A DNA stretch of 64,000 bases from Opitutia bacterium (GTDB lineage Bacteria > Verrucomicrobiota > Verrucomicrobiia > Opitutales > Opitutaceae): positions 94,710 through 158,709 of the forward strand of contig JACPPI010000005.1 of assembly GCA_016190985.1 (NCBI GenBank). Reading direction: 5' to 3'. Position numbers and translations under genes: made by a program. Below, piece by piece: positions 16,917 through 25,641 of the stretch. Every line of letters begins with the position of its first letter. Position 1 is the first letter of the stretch. Below the pieces are notes generated by a model, which was not told where the DNA came from, did not search any database, and saw only the letters and a program-made list of their open reading frames with translations.

Positions 16917-17467
16917 AGAAACTCGCCCTCTGTCTTCAGCTTTCAGCCCTCTGTGCTCTGTCCTCGGTCCTCGGTCTTCTGTCTGCCTGCAACCTCCCCC
17001 AGCCGCAGGCCGACACCGTGCGCCATTTCACGCTCAGCACCCCGGCCGCGACGCCGGCCGACGGCGCCGTCGTGCGCCCGGTGCAGCTCGCCGGCCACCT
17101 GCGCGGCCGCCCGATGGCGGTCCGCGTCGCGCCCAACGAGGTCATCTACAACGAGGACGTGCGCTGGGCCGAGCCGCTCGACGACGCCATCACCCAGCTG
17201 CTCCGCGCGCGCGTCGGCTCCGCCGGCGCCGGCCGGACCATCACCGTGCAGCTCTCGCGCTGCGAACTGGTCCGCGCCGAGGGCAACAACGTGCAACTCG
17301 CCGCGACCTGGACGATCACGGCGGCCGACGGGACCGCGCAGCGCGGCGCCTTCACCGCCGGCCCGCGCACCTGGGACGGCAAGGACCAGGGCGCGCTCGT
17401 CGGCCTGATCCGCGACGCCGTCAACGAGCTCGGCGACACGCTGGCCGCGGCGGTCGCCGTCAAATAG
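16913..17467 (+). CDS. ABC-type transport auxiliary lipoprotein (PqiC/ABC_trans_aux-like)
   Basis: 184 residues with a lipoprotein signal ending in lipobox LLSAC. The body (RHFTLSTPA..., VRPVQLAGHLRGRPMAVRVAPNEVIYNEDVRWAEPL) matches the PqiC/YmbA-like auxiliary lipoprotein family that accompanies Mce transporters. It probably links the system to the outer membrane. Its signal peptide is encoded by a CTCTGTCCTCGGTCCTC-type low-complexity repeat (16929-16985). Last gene of the operon. Confidence 0.85.
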   Translation: MKKLALCLQLSALCALSSVLGLLSACNLPQPQADTVRHFTLSTPAATPADGAVVRPVQLAGHLRGRPMAVRVAPNEVIYNEDVRWAEPLDDAITQLLRARVGSAGAGRTITVQLSRCELVRAEGNNVQLAATWTITAADGTAQRGAFTAGPRTWDGKDQGALVGLIRDAVNELGDTLAAAVAVK

Positions 17468-17484
17468 TTCCCGGCTTTGCCCGC

Positions 17485-18099
17485 ATGACGCCCGTCGAAT
17501 CCAAGCTCCGCGATCTGCTGGAACTGGCGCAGGTGGTCCTCGACGACCTGCCCATCGGGCTCCTGATTCTCTCGGCCCACGGCACGCCGCTCTGGTTCAA
17601 CCGCGAAGCCGAGGTGGTCTGCGCCGTCTGGAACCGCACCCCGCTGCGGCGCGACGCCCTCCCGCTCAAGCGCGCGGAATTCTCCGTGCCGCCCGTCCTC
17701 TGGTCGGCCTGCTCGGCGCTGCTCGCGGCGGACAACCCGGACGGCCCCGTCCCCGAGCCCGCCATCATCAACGAACCCGAGCGCGGCCTGCACGCCGTCG
17801 TCCGGCTCCAGCGCCGCTCCGCGCGGACGGGCCCGCCGGCCTGTTTTCTCCAGCTCGACTACCGCCGGCCCCGTGGCGACCGCGAACGCCCCATCTCCCC
17901 CGGCGCCCTCAGCCTGATGTCCCGCCTGACCTTCCGGGAGCGCGAGGTGGCCCTGCGCGTGCGCGACGGCCTCACCACCGAGGAGATCGCCCGCGAGCTG
18001 CGCCGCAGCAAACTCACGATCAAGACGCAGCTCGCCGGCATCTTCAAGAAGCTCGGCGTCGCCAACCGCTCCCGCGTCACGGCGATGCTGAACCGGTGA
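17485..18099 (+). CDS. LuxR-type helix-turn-helix regulator with PAS-like N-terminus
   Basis: 204 residues. The C-terminal 60 residues are a GerE/LuxR DNA-binding domain (LTFREREVALRVRDGLTTEE, IARELRRSKLTIKTQLAGIF, KKLGVANR). The N-terminal part (VLDDLPIGLLILSAHGTPLW, FNREAEVVC) looks like a short PAS sensor. No receiver domain is present. It lies 17 bases after the Mce operon, so it may be its last gene and could regulate it; targets are unknown. Confidence 0.82.
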   Translation: MTPVESKLRDLLELAQVVLDDLPIGLLILSAHGTPLWFNREAEVVCAVWNRTPLRRDALPLKRAEFSVPPVLWSACSALLAADNPDGPVPEPAIINEPERGLHAVVRLQRRSARTGPPACFLQLDYRRPRGDRERPISPGALSLMSRLTFREREVALRVRDGLTTEEIARELRRSKLTIKTQLAGIFKKLGVANRSRVTAMLNR

Positions 18100-18153
18100 G
18101 CCGGGATGGTTTTCTCGGGAAAACTCAGCGTCAAAGGCCGTCGCCGGCCATGA

Positions 18154-18182
18154 GCTGATGTCAACTATTAGTTGACATCAGC
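18154..18182. repeat. Perfect palindrome, copy 1 (TGATGTCAACT arms)
   Basis: 29 bases, arms GCTGATGTCAACTA around one base. A near-identical palindrome lies at 18932-18966 and another at 41598-41624. Here it is downstream (in the minus sense) of the dapL 3'-end ghost and 54 bases beyond the LuxR-type gene. Confidence 0.85.
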
Positions 18183-18211
18183 CGGAGCGCGCTTCCGGGA
18201 CGCGGCTTCGC

Positions 18212-18290
18212 TCATTTCAGGGCGGCGGCGAGGCGGGCGAGGGCGGTCCCGACGTTCTCACGGGAGTTGAACGTGCTGATCCGGGCATGG
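18212..18290 (-). pseudogene. Ghost of the dapL 3' end
   Basis: On the minus strand this reads [20 protein letters not shown] followed by ALK and TGA. The end of the intact dapL at 19019 is [23 protein letters not shown], stop: 21 of 23 residues agree. About 88% of bases match over some 70 bp by eye, then similarity stops abruptly. Both copies are followed on their 3' side by the same TGATGTCAACT palindrome. HicAB lies between them. It is a gene-end duplication, not an expressed gene. Confidence 0.85.
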
Positions 18291-18339
18291 CGTCCGCTTT
18301 GATGCTTGCGGCCAGGCATAGTATCGTTTTGATACTGGC

Positions 18340-18534
18340 ATGCCCAGAAAGCTCCGCGAGCTGATTGCCGATCTCGAACGGGCCGGCTTCGTCAACCGGG
18401 GTGGCAAGGGCAGCCATCGCAATTTCGTCCACCCGCGCGGCCTGCGCGTCACCCTTTCCGGCCAGGCAGGAGCAGACGCGCGACACTATCAGGAGAAGGA
18501 AGTCCGTCAGAAGATAAACCTCACCCGCTCATGA
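18340..18534 (+). CDS. hicA: HicA-type mRNA interferase toxin
   Basis: 64 residues, normal for HicA. The double-stranded RNA-binding-like fold is recognisable: RELIADLERAGFVNRGGKGS then HRNFVHP, with the catalytic His in GSHRNF. HicA cleaves mRNA and is blocked by HicB. Its stop overlaps the hicB start (ATGA). The module lies between two copies of the dapL 3' end plus palindrome, suggesting it arrived as a cassette. Confidence 0.9.
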   Translation: MPRKLRELIADLERAGFVNRGGKGSHRNFVHPRGLRVTLSGQAGADARHYQEKEVRQKINLTRS

Positions 18535-18893
18535 AAACTCCCGCCCGTAAAAACCAAACCCCGGCGCAGCTCGCCCGCCGTTATCTCAAGCTCGTGGAAT
18601 GGTCCGAGGCCGACGGCTGCTTCGTGGGCAGTGCTCCGCCCATCATCGGTCCCTGCTGTCACGGTCGCACCGAGGCGGAGGTCATGGCCCAGCTGAGCGC
18701 CATCGTCGAGGAATGGGTGGAGATCATGCTCGGCGACGGCCATCCGCTGCCGACGGGCACGGCGGGGAAAAAATACAGCGGACAGTTTGTCGTCCGGGTC
18801 GCGCCCGAGCTGCACAAAAAGGCCTCGCTCAAGGCGCTGGCGCGCGGCGAAAGCCTGAATCAGTTTGTCGCCTCCGCCCTGGCTGAGGCTTGA
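18531..18893 (+). CDS. hicB: HicB-type antitoxin
   Basis: 120 residues. The N-terminal HicB fold is present (YLKLVEWSEADGCFVGSAPP, GPCCHGRTEAEVMAQL). The C-terminal part ends in a ribbon-helix-helix-like segment (FVVRVAPELHKKASLKALAR, GESLNQFVASAL) that should bind the module promoter. It neutralises HicA and represses the operon. The upstream spacer 18290-18340 contains ATAGTATCGTTTTGATACTGG, where GTATC/GATAC half sites could be the operator. Confidence 0.9.
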   Translation: MKTPARKNQTPAQLARRYLKLVEWSEADGCFVGSAPPIIGPCCHGRTEAEVMAQLSAIVEEWVEIMLGDGHPLPTGTAGKKYSGQFVVRVAPELHKKASLKALARGESLNQFVASALAEA

Positions 18894-18931
18894 AGCTGCG
18901 GGCTGCATGTTTATCAGTCCAGGAATTGGAG

Positions 18932-18966
18932 CGGGCTGATGTCAACTAATAGTTGACATCAGCCCG
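18932..18966. terminator. Perfect palindrome, copy 2, between hicB and dapL
   Basis: 35 bases, arms CGGGCTGATGTCAACTA around one base. It lies between the convergent ends of hicB (18893) and dapL (19019), as expected for a bidirectional terminator. The copy at 18154 has the same arms, with one difference at the centre (CTAATAG against CTATTAG). Confidence 0.7.
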
Positions 18967-19018
18967 GGAGATCGGGGCCTGGATGCGCATTGGCCGGGAG
19001 GGCACCAGAAGAACGGGG

Positions 19019-20242
19019 TTATTTCAGCGCGGCGGCGAGGCGGGCAAGGGCGGTCTCGACGTTCTCGCGGGAGTTGAAGGCGCTGATGCGCACGTGGCCT
19101 TCGCCGCACTTGCCGAAGCCGGCGCCGGGCGTGCAGACGACCTGCGCCTTGGTCAGCAGCAGGTCGAAGAACTCCCAGGAGGCGCGGCCGGTGTTGACCC
19201 AGAGGTAGGGCGCGTCGTCGCCGCCGATGCAGGCCAGGCCGAGTTTGGTCACCGCGTCGCGGATGAGCTTGGCGTTGCCGAGGTAGAAGTCGGTGAGCGC
19301 GCGCGTCTGCTTCTGCCCCTCGGGCGAGTAGGCGGCGAGGGCGGCTTTCTGCACGGGGTAGGCCACGCCGTTGAACTTCGTCGTGTGGCGGCGATACCAG
19401 AGCGCGTGCACGGAGTGTTCCTTCCCGGCGGCGTCGCGGGCCTTGAGGTTTTTCGGCACGACCGTGTAGGCGCAGCGCAGGCCGGTGAAGCCGGCGAGCT
19501 TGGAGTAGCTGCGGAACTCGATGGCGACGTCGCGCGCGCCCTCGATTTCGTAGATGGAGCGCGGGATGCCCGGGGTGCGGACGTAGGCTTCGTAGGCGGC
19601 GTCGAAGAGGATGATCGCGCGGTGCTGCCTGGCGTAGGCGACCCACGCGGCGAGCTGGGCCCGGGTGGCGACCGCGCCGGTCGGGTTGTTGGGGAAGCAA
19701 AGATAGATGAGGTCGGCGGGCGTCGGGGGCGGCGCGGGCACGTAGCCGTTGGCCGCGGTCGAATCGAGGTAGGTGATGCCGGCGTAGCGGCCGTCCACGT
19801 TGGCGCCGGTGCGACCGGCCATGACGTTGGTGTCGACGTAGACGGGATAAACCGGGTCGGGGATCGCGAGCTTGGTGTCGGGGGCGAAGATTTCCTGGAT
19901 GTTGGCGATGTCGCACTTCGAGCCGTCGCTGATGAACACCTCGTCGGGGTCGACCTTGGCGCCGTGGGCGGCGTAGTCGTGCTGCGCGACGGCCTCCCGC
20001 AGGAAGGCATAGCCTTCGCCGGGGCCGTAACCCTTGAACGTGGCACGGTGCGCCAGCTCGTCGGTCGCGGCGTGCAGCGCCGCGATGCACACCGGCGGCA
20101 GCGGCTCGGTGACATCGCCGATGCCGAGGCGGATGACCGGCTTGCCCGGGTTGGCGGCGACGTAGGCGTTCACGCGCTTGGCGATGTCGGCGAAAAGATA
20201 GGAGGCCTTGAGTTTCGAGTAGTGTTCGTTGAGGCGGAGCAT
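19019..20242 (-). CDS. dapL: LL-diaminopimelate aminotransferase
   Basis: 407 residues. Fold-type I PLP enzyme: [14 protein letters not shown], the Schiff-base Lys in [16 protein letters not shown]. DapL-specific features include the N-terminal [29 protein letters not shown] and [15 protein letters not shown]. It converts tetrahydrodipicolinate to LL-diaminopimelate in one step, giving lysine and peptidoglycan precursors; it is common in Verrucomicrobiota and Chlamydiae. ATG 20242 gives the standard N-terminus. The 3' end is the parent of the ghost at 18212. Confidence 0.95.
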   Translation of the reverse strand: MLRLNEHYSKLKASYLFADIAKRVNAYVAANPGKPVIRLGIGDVTEPLPPVCIAALHAATDELAHRATFKGYGPGEGYAFLREAVAQHDYAAHGAKVDPDEVFISDGSKCDIANIQEIFAPDTKLAIPDPVYPVYVDTNVMAGRTGANVDGRYAGITYLDSTAANGYVPAPPPTPADLIYLCFPNNPTGAVATRAQLAAWVAYARQHRAIILFDAAYEAYVRTPGIPRSIYEIEGARDVAIEFRSYSKLAGFTGLRCAYTVVPKNLKARDAAGKEHSVHALWYRRHTTKFNGVAYPVQKAALAAYSPEGQKQTRALTDFYLGNAKLIRDAVTKLGLACIGGDDAPYLWVNTGRASWEFFDLLLTKAQVVCTPGAGFGKCGEGHVRISAFNSRENVETALARLAAALK

Positions 20243-20252
20243 GGGAAGGAAA

Positions 20253-20332
20253 GCAGTGAGCAGCGGGCAGTGAGTAGCGAGTAGATGGGGGTGATTCGTA
20301 TGCTCACTACCCGCTACTCGATGCTCGCTACT
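20253..20332. repeat. 'AGTGAGTAGCGAGTAG' inverted dispersed repeat
   Basis: AGTGAGCAGCGGGCAGTGAG..AGCGAGTAG on the left is mirrored by GCTCACTACCCGCTACTCGA..GCTCGCTACTG on the right. It occupies most of the 154-base divergent spacer between dapL and panC, where both promoters must also lie. Confidence 0.7.
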
Positions 20333-20396
20333 GCCGAGCCAATGCAAGGCTTGATAAAGCGAACGGCCTCTGGATAGTTCAAGCCCGTTCCCGGTC

Positions 20397-21239
20397 ATGC
20401 AGAAACTCGACAAAATCAACGCCATGCAGGAAGCGGCGGCGGCGTTGCGCCGGGACGGCCGGCGCATCGCGCTGGTGCCGACCGCCGGGGCCCTGCACGC
20501 CGGCCACGCCAGCCTCATCCGGCTGGCGCGGGACTCCGGGGCCGCAGTGGTGGTGTCGGCCTTCGTCAACCCGTTGCAGTTCGGCCCGAGCGAGGATTTC
20601 GCCAAATATCCCCGCAGCCCGTCGGCGGACGCGTTGCTGTGCGAGAAGGAAAACGCCGACGTGCTGTTCGCCCCGCCGGTCGAGGAGATGTTTCCGAAAG
20701 GATTTTCCACCCACTTGCAGGAGGAGCTCATCAGCAGGCACCTGTGCGGCGTGTCGCGCCCGGCACTTTTTCGGGGAATGCTCACCTGCTGGCTCAAGCT
20801 CTGCAACATCGTGCGGCCCGACACGGTCGTGATGGGGGAGCGGGACGCCCAGCAGATCGCGGTGGTCCGCAAGGCCGTGGCCGATCTGCTCCTGCCGTTC
20901 AATCTCCTCACCGGCCCGGCCGTGCGCGATGCCGACGGCCTGGTGTTGAGTGCGCGCAACAGTTACCTGACCCCGTCGCAGCGCGAGGAGGCGCTCGCGG
21001 TCTGCACGACCCTGCGCCGCGTGAAGGAGATGGTGGATGCGGGCGTGAAAAGCGCCGACCGGCTCGTGGCGGAGGCCACGCACCTGATTGCGGCCAAGCG
21101 GCGGCTCCGCGTCATCTACATTGCGGTCGTCGACCGGCACACGATGGAGCAATTGCGCGAGGCCACACCCGGCCAAGGCCTCCTCGCGATCTCGTTCTGG
21201 GTGGATGAAGTGCGGCTGACCGACAGCATGTCCTTGTGA
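20397..21239 (+). CDS. panC: Pantothenate synthetase
   Basis: 280 residues, standard length. Class I-like nucleotidyltransferase motifs: [13 protein letters not shown] (HIGH-type, normally PTMGALH), [20 protein letters not shown] (usually GxKDxQQ), LSARNSYL (KMSKS-like region). Condenses pantoate and beta-alanine using ATP. A ketopantoate reductase gene (panE) follows 455 bases later, so two pantothenate steps are encoded together. The motif substitutions are conservative. Confidence 0.95.
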   Translation: MQKLDKINAMQEAAAALRRDGRRIALVPTAGALHAGHASLIRLARDSGAAVVVSAFVNPLQFGPSEDFAKYPRSPSADALLCEKENADVLFAPPVEEMFPKGFSTHLQEELISRHLCGVSRPALFRGMLTCWLKLCNIVRPDTVVMGERDAQQIAVVRKAVADLLLPFNLLTGPAVRDADGLVLSARNSYLTPSQREEALAVCTTLRRVKEMVDAGVKSADRLVAEATHLIAAKRRLRVIYIAVVDRHTMEQLREATPGQGLLAISFWVDEVRLTDSMSL

Positions 21240-21694
21240 GTCATCTGAGGGGCTGTGAATAACTTGTCAGCCGCCGCCGATTCGCCCTCGGAGAAAATCT
21301 GCCGCCGGTTTTTGTGAACAGAGTGTGGACCGAACGGGAGTGGCGTATTTCGGTTCGCAGCGTCCGGCGCAACACCTGCAGGCAGGCGCGATCACGCCTT
21401 GGGGACTGTTGTCAGGCACTGGCGCAAGACGCTGGTGCCGATGCGATAAGGCAGGCCTGTTTTTCAAGCTGAACACATAATATCCAGCCGCCTCACTAGC
21501 GGAGCGGAGACCCATAGCCGGCAGATCCCCGGCTGCTCGTCGCGGCACTGGGCGGCCGAGGGATGAAATTCCCGAGTGACGGACGGGCGACAGGCGAGTG
21601 TGAATGAATGTAAGGAAGGCAGGAGGGCCGGTCCCACGGTCCACGCGACTGCGGAGTTGTGTTCTTTGCGCAAGTTTGTGAGGACTGAGGCGTT
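21240..21694. other. Spacer between panC and panE, no gene recognised
   Basis: A 455-base region without a supported coding sequence. It includes a strong hairpin with G-U pairs (GGCACTGGCG/CGCTGGTGCC around 21415-21440) and a run of GAGGCGGCTGG / CAGCCGCCTC-like short inverted segments. It does not match tmRNA, RNase P, SRP or 6S features that I can recognise. A structured RNA is possible but unproven. Confidence 0.3.
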
Positions 21695-22651
21695 GTGAGC
21701 GCCCATCTCCCCGCCAAACCTCGCATCGCCATCGTCGGCGCCGGCGCGCTCGGCTGTTACTACGGCGCGCGCCTGGCGAAGGCCGGCAATGACGTGCATT
21801 TCCTCGTGCGCAGCGGCCGGGCGGCCATCATGGCGCGCGGCATCCGCGTCAAGACGCCGGTCGAGCGCTTTCAGCTGAAGAAAGTGCAGGCCCACGCCGC
21901 CGCCGAGGATCTCGGCCCGTGCGACCTGGTCATCGTCAGCGTCAAGGCCACCGCCAACACCGCGCTGGCCAAACTGCTGCCGCCGCTCATCGGCCCGAAC
22001 ACGCTCGTGCTCACCCTGCAGAACGGCCTCGGGGTCGAGGAACCCGTGGCCGAGGTCGTGGGCGCCGACCGCGTGCTCGGCGCGATCTGCTTCGTCGGGG
22101 TCATGCGCTCGGCGCCCGGCGTGGTGGAGTGCCTTTTCCCTGGTCTCGTGCTGCTCGGCGAGTTCGGCCGCCCCGCGCAGGCGCGCACGCGCGAGCTCGC
22201 CGCGCTGTTCGAGGCCGCCGGCGTGAAGTGCGAGGCGCAGGACAACCTGGAGGAGATGCGCTGGAAGAAACTCGTCTGGAACGTGCCCTTCAACGGCCTC
22301 GCCATCGTGGCGGGCGGCGTCACCACCGACGTCCTGATGGCCGACGAGGGCCTGCGCACGCTCGCGCGGCGCCTGATGGAGGAGATCCTGGAGGCCGCGG
22401 CCAAATTCGGCCACGCCATCCCGCGCTCGTTCATGGACCTGCAGTTCGAACGCACGGCGAAGCTCGGCCAATACGAGCCGTCCAGCCTGATCGATTTCCG
22501 CGAGGGCCGCGCGATCGAGCTGGAGGAAATCTGGGGCGAGCCGGTGCGCCGCGCCAAATCGGTCGGCGTGCCCGTGCCGCGCCTGGAGATGCTCTACTGG
22601 CTGATCAAGCGGTCGCTGGCGGCGCGCGACAAGGCGCCGAGGAAGCGGTGA
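21695..22651 (+). CDS. panE: 2-dehydropantoate 2-reductase (ketopantoate reductase)
   Basis: 318 residues. N-terminal Rossmann motif IAIVGAGALGCYYGARLA, then LVIVSVKATAN, the QNGLGVEE loop, and catalytic Lys in EEMRWKKLVWNVPFNGL. The C-terminal ApbA_C domain ends with ...GVPVPRLEMLYWLIK. NADPH-dependent reduction of ketopantoate to pantoate, the substrate of PanC. GTG start at 21695. Related ApbA proteins exist, but the proximity to panC supports the pantothenate role. Confidence 0.88.
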   Translation: MSAHLPAKPRIAIVGAGALGCYYGARLAKAGNDVHFLVRSGRAAIMARGIRVKTPVERFQLKKVQAHAAAEDLGPCDLVIVSVKATANTALAKLLPPLIGPNTLVLTLQNGLGVEEPVAEVVGADRVLGAICFVGVMRSAPGVVECLFPGLVLLGEFGRPAQARTRELAALFEAAGVKCEAQDNLEEMRWKKLVWNVPFNGLAIVAGGVTTDVLMADEGLRTLARRLMEEILEAAAKFGHAIPRSFMDLQFERTAKLGQYEPSSLIDFREGRAIELEEIWGEPVRRAKSVGVPVPRLEMLYWLIKRSLAARDKAPRKR

Positions 22652-22678
22652 ATTTTGGGTATATTTCCAAAACCCGTC

Positions 22679-22769
22679 TTGTCATCGCGAACCCGGTGTA
22701 ACCGGGCGTGGCGATCCGGTCAGATGGATCGCTTCGTCTGCCCATCGGGCCTCCTCGCAATGACAGGTT
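22679..22769. repeat. 'CATTGCGAGGAGGCCCG'-type dispersed repeat
   Basis: GTCATCGCGAACCCGG at the left is mirrored at the right by CTCGCAATGACAGG, with GATGGATCGCTTCGTCTGCC inside. This resembles repeat units common in environmental genomes. It is in the panE-OPT spacer. Confidence 0.65.
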
Positions 22770-22787
22770 TTGAAAATAGGCTCATGG

Positions 22788-22862
22788 GTGGAGCGCCTTG
22801 ACCCCAAGGCGCTGAGGATGTCCACCGACAGAGAAAGCGCGTTGGGGGCAACGCGCTCCACC
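22788..22862. repeat. 'GTGGAGCGC' palindromic repeat pair
   Basis: GTGGAGCGCCTTGACCCC on the left is mirrored by GCGCGTTGGGGGCAACGCGCTCCAC on the right. The right unit (22834-22862) matches 32185-32213 inside gcvP with two differences over 29 bases. Confidence 0.75.
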
Positions 22863-22917
22863 TTGATGGTCCCCACCCGAGGCTTGCCGCGCGCCGCGCC
22901 CGCGCCCAAGGTGGGTC

Positions 22918-24900
22918 ATGCAAAAAGACCACGCGATTCGCGAGCTGACGGTTCGGAGCGTCATCCTCGGCGGCGTCATCACGCTGCTGTTCACCGCCGC
23001 CAATGTGTATCTGGGGCTGAAGGTCGGCCTGACCTTCGCCACCTCGATCCCGGCGGCCGTCATCTCGATGGCGCTGCTGCGCCTCGTCGGGAATTCCAAC
23101 ATCCTGGAAAATAACATCGTCCAGACGATCGCCTCGGCCGCGGGCACGCTGTCCGCGATCATCTTCGTGCTGCCCGGCCTCATCATGGTCGGCTGGTGGC
23201 AGGGATTTCCCTATTGGACCACGGTGGCCGTCTGCGCGATCGGCGGCACGCTGGGGGTGATGTTCTCCGTGCCGCTGCGCCGGGCGCTGGTCACGGGTTC
23301 CGACCTGCCTTACCCCGAGGGTGTCGCCGCCGCCGAGGTGCTGCGGGTCGGCTTCGGCTCCGCCGAGGGCAAGGAGGAGAACGCCAAGGGCCTGCGCATG
23401 ATCGTCGTCGGTTCGCTGATTTCGGCCGGTTACGCGCTGCTGGCGGCGATGCGCCTCGCGGCCGGCGAAGTCGCGAAGAATTTCAAGATCGGTTCGGCCG
23501 CCACGGGCGTCTCGACCAGCCTGTCGATGGCGCTCATCGGCGTCGGTCATCTCGTCGGCCTTTCGGTCGGCCTCGCGATGCTGGTCGGCATGCTCATCTC
23601 GTGGGCCGGCCTCGTGCCGCTGCTCACGGCCATGCACGGCGTCGCGGGCGACAATGTCGACAAGATCGTCAGCACCACCTTCCGCAGCGAGGTGCGCTTC
23701 ATCGGCGCGGGCGTGATCGGCGTGGCGGCGCTCTGGAGCCTGTTCCGCATCATCGGGCCGATCACCAGGGGCATCGGCGCCGCCCTGGCGGCCTCGCAGG
23801 CGCGCTCGGCCGGCGCCGAGCTGGCGCTCACCGAGCGCGACCTGCCCATCGGCATCGTCGGCGGTGTGATTATCGCCATGCTGGTGCCGATCGCGGGCCT
23901 CCTTTGGTATTTCAGCTCGGGCACGGCCATCGCCTCCGGCATCGCCCCGGTCATCCTCGGCTCGCTGGTCTATGTGGTCGTCATCGGCGCTGTCATCGCC
24001 TGCGTCTGCGGCTACATGGCGGGCCTGATCGGGGCCTCCAACAGCCCGGTGTCGGGCGTGGGCATCCTTGCCGTGATCGGCGCCTCGGTGCTGCTGGTGC
24101 TGTTCTACGGCCACGGCGGCAGCCCGGAGCAGACCCGCGCGCTCGTGGCCTACGCGCTCTTCACCACCGGCATCGTGTTTTCCATCGCGACGATCTCGAA
24201 CGACAACCTGCAGGACCTGAAGACCGGGCAGCTCGTCGGTGCGACGCCGTGGCGGCAGCAGCTCGCGCTGGTCTACGGCGTGATCTTCGGCTCGCTGGTG
24301 ATTCCGCCCGTGCTTGACCTGCTCAACAAGGCCTTCGGCTTCGCCGGCGCGCCCGGCGCAGGCGAACACGCGCTCGCCGCGCCGCAGGCGGCGCTGATCT
24401 CCGCCCTGGCCAAGGGTGTGCTTGGCGGCGACATCAGCTGGAACCTGATCGGCTGGGGCGCGCTGCTCGGGGTGGGCACGATCATCCTCGACGAGGTGCT
24501 GCGCAAGACGGGGAAAATGCGGATGCCGCCGCTTTGTGTCGGCATGGGCATCTACCTGCCGATGGCGCTGACGCTGCTCATTCCTGTCGGCGCCGTGATC
24601 GGGCACTATTACGACAAGTGGGCGGACCGGCAGAAGAGCCCGGATTTCGCCAAGCGCATGGGCGTGCTGGCGGCGACCGGGCTCATCGTGGGCGAGAGCC
24701 TCTTCGGCGTGGCCTTCGCCGGCGTCGTGGCGTTCGCTCAAACCGAGCACGGACGCACAATCTTCAAAGATCCGGACTCTCCGCTCGCGGTCGTCGGCGA
24801 CAGCTTCGAGAAACCCGGCATCATCATCGGCTTGGTCGCTTTTGCCGGCGCCATCGCCGCGCTCTACCGCTACTCCCGCCGGACCTGCCAGACCGCCTGA
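22918..24900 (+). CDS. OPT family oligopeptide/metal-chelate transporter
   Basis: 660 residues with about 14-16 hydrophobic helices. The N-terminal RELTVRSVILGGVITLLFTAA, NVYLGLKVGLTFATSIPAA and the later GVMFSVPLRRALV, YPEGVAAAEVL segments match bacterial OPT/YSL-like proteins (COG1297). Members import small peptides or metal chelates with protons. Substrate not predictable. Alone in its unit, followed after 42 bases by a toxin-antitoxin pair. Confidence 0.92.
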   Translation: MQKDHAIRELTVRSVILGGVITLLFTAANVYLGLKVGLTFATSIPAAVISMALLRLVGNSNILENNIVQTIASAAGTLSAIIFVLPGLIMVGWWQGFPYWTTVAVCAIGGTLGVMFSVPLRRALVTGSDLPYPEGVAAAEVLRVGFGSAEGKEENAKGLRMIVVGSLISAGYALLAAMRLAAGEVAKNFKIGSAATGVSTSLSMALIGVGHLVGLSVGLAMLVGMLISWAGLVPLLTAMHGVAGDNVDKIVSTTFRSEVRFIGAGVIGVAALWSLFRIIGPITRGIGAALAASQARSAGAELALTERDLPIGIVGGVIIAMLVPIAGLLWYFSSGTAIASGIAPVILGSLVYVVVIGAVIACVCGYMAGLIGASNSPVSGVGILAVIGASVLLVLFYGHGGSPEQTRALVAYALFTTGIVFSIATISNDNLQDLKTGQLVGATPWRQQLALVYGVIFGSLVIPPVLDLLNKAFGFAGAPGAGEHALAAPQAALISALAKGVLGGDISWNLIGWGALLGVGTIILDEVLRKTGKMRMPPLCVGMGIYLPMALTLLIPVGAVIGHYYDKWADRQKSPDFAKRMGVLAATGLIVGESLFGVAFAGVVAFAQTEHGRTIFKDPDSPLAVVGDSFEKPGIIIGLVAFAGAIAALYRYSRRTCQTA

Positions 24901-24942
24901 AGCCGGGCTTGCAGCCGGGCCGGTGCCGCGTAGTGTGGCGGC

Positions 24943-25161
24943 ATGAGCACATGGGAAACCATCGTCGAGGAATTGCGCACTTTGCCCGCGCCAAAACTGG
25001 CGGAGGCTGCCGCTTTGATCCATGGCTTGCGTGAGCGCGCGCGCGCCGATCGGCTGGCGGCGCTGGAGCGAAGCGCGGGAATCCTGACCGACGAGGAAGG
25101 CGCGGAGCTGGAGCGTGTGATCGAGGAAGGCTGCGAAAAGATCGATGCCCGCGACTGGTAA
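24943..25161 (+). CDS. Putative VapB-like antitoxin
   Basis: 72 residues, acidic and helical (WETIVEELRTLPAPKLAEAA, then EEGAELERVIEEGC). No strong DNA-binding motif, but size, acidity and a 17-base overlap with the PIN-domain gene fit the small antitoxins that precede VapC toxins. The starting ATG follows the OPT stop by 42 bases. Assignment rests mainly on context. Confidence 0.65.
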   Translation: MSTWETIVEELRTLPAPKLAEAAALIHGLRERARADRLAALERSAGILTDEEGAELERVIEEGCEKIDARDW

Positions 25162-25543
25162 AGTCGTGGTTGATACCTCGGTGGTCGTGGCCGTATTGCG
25201 CCGCGTGCCCGGCTTGAGAGAGCGGCTGCACCACGCGGAGGAACTGCTGGTGCCGCTCGTGGCGCCGGGTGAGTTGGAATATGGAGTGAATCTGGCCACG
25301 CCGCCGGAACGGCAGCGCGAAGCGGTGCGGACGTTCATGGAAAGTGCGACGCTGCTTTTGCCGACGGCACGCACCGCCGCGGAATACGGGCGAATGAAAG
25401 CCGGGTTGAAAGCGGCGGGCACGCCCCTGCCGGAAAACGACATCTGGATCGCCGCCTTTGCCGTCGAACACGGCCTGCCTCTGGCCACGCGCGACACACA
25501 CTTTGCCCGTGTGGCCGGCCTGACCGTGCTGGACTGGCGCTGA
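25145..25543 (+). CDS. vapC: VapC-type PIN domain ribonuclease toxin
   Basis: 132 residues. PIN-domain acidic residues visible: VVDTSVVVAVL (first Asp), ELEYGVN (Glu), ENDIWIAAFA (Asp) and TRDTHFARV (Asp). Length and order match VapC. Such toxins cleave tRNA or rRNA. The start ATG at 25145 overlaps the antitoxin by 17 bases. Confidence 0.9.
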   Translation: MPATGKVVVDTSVVVAVLRRVPGLRERLHHAEELLVPLVAPGELEYGVNLATPPERQREAVRTFMESATLLLPTARTAAEYGRMKAGLKAAGTPLPENDIWIAAFAVEHGLPLATRDTHFARVAGLTVLDWR

Positions 25544-25641
25544 ACTGAAAAGAGCGGCCCTGCCCGCCGGACTGCTCCCGATGCTCCTCCTTCACGACGC
25601 TGTGCAGGTTTCTCCACCTCGGGGCGCGGGAAGAAATGTTC

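Noticed and set aside
21267-21644. 125-codon minus-strand open frame in the panC-panE spacer
   Set aside because: No recognisable domain, unusual composition, no start or operon context; kept as noncoding.
24901-25641. Ghost of the OPT transporter 3' end beyond vapC
   Set aside because: I looked for a repeat of the final OPT codons after 25543 as in the HicAB case and saw none.
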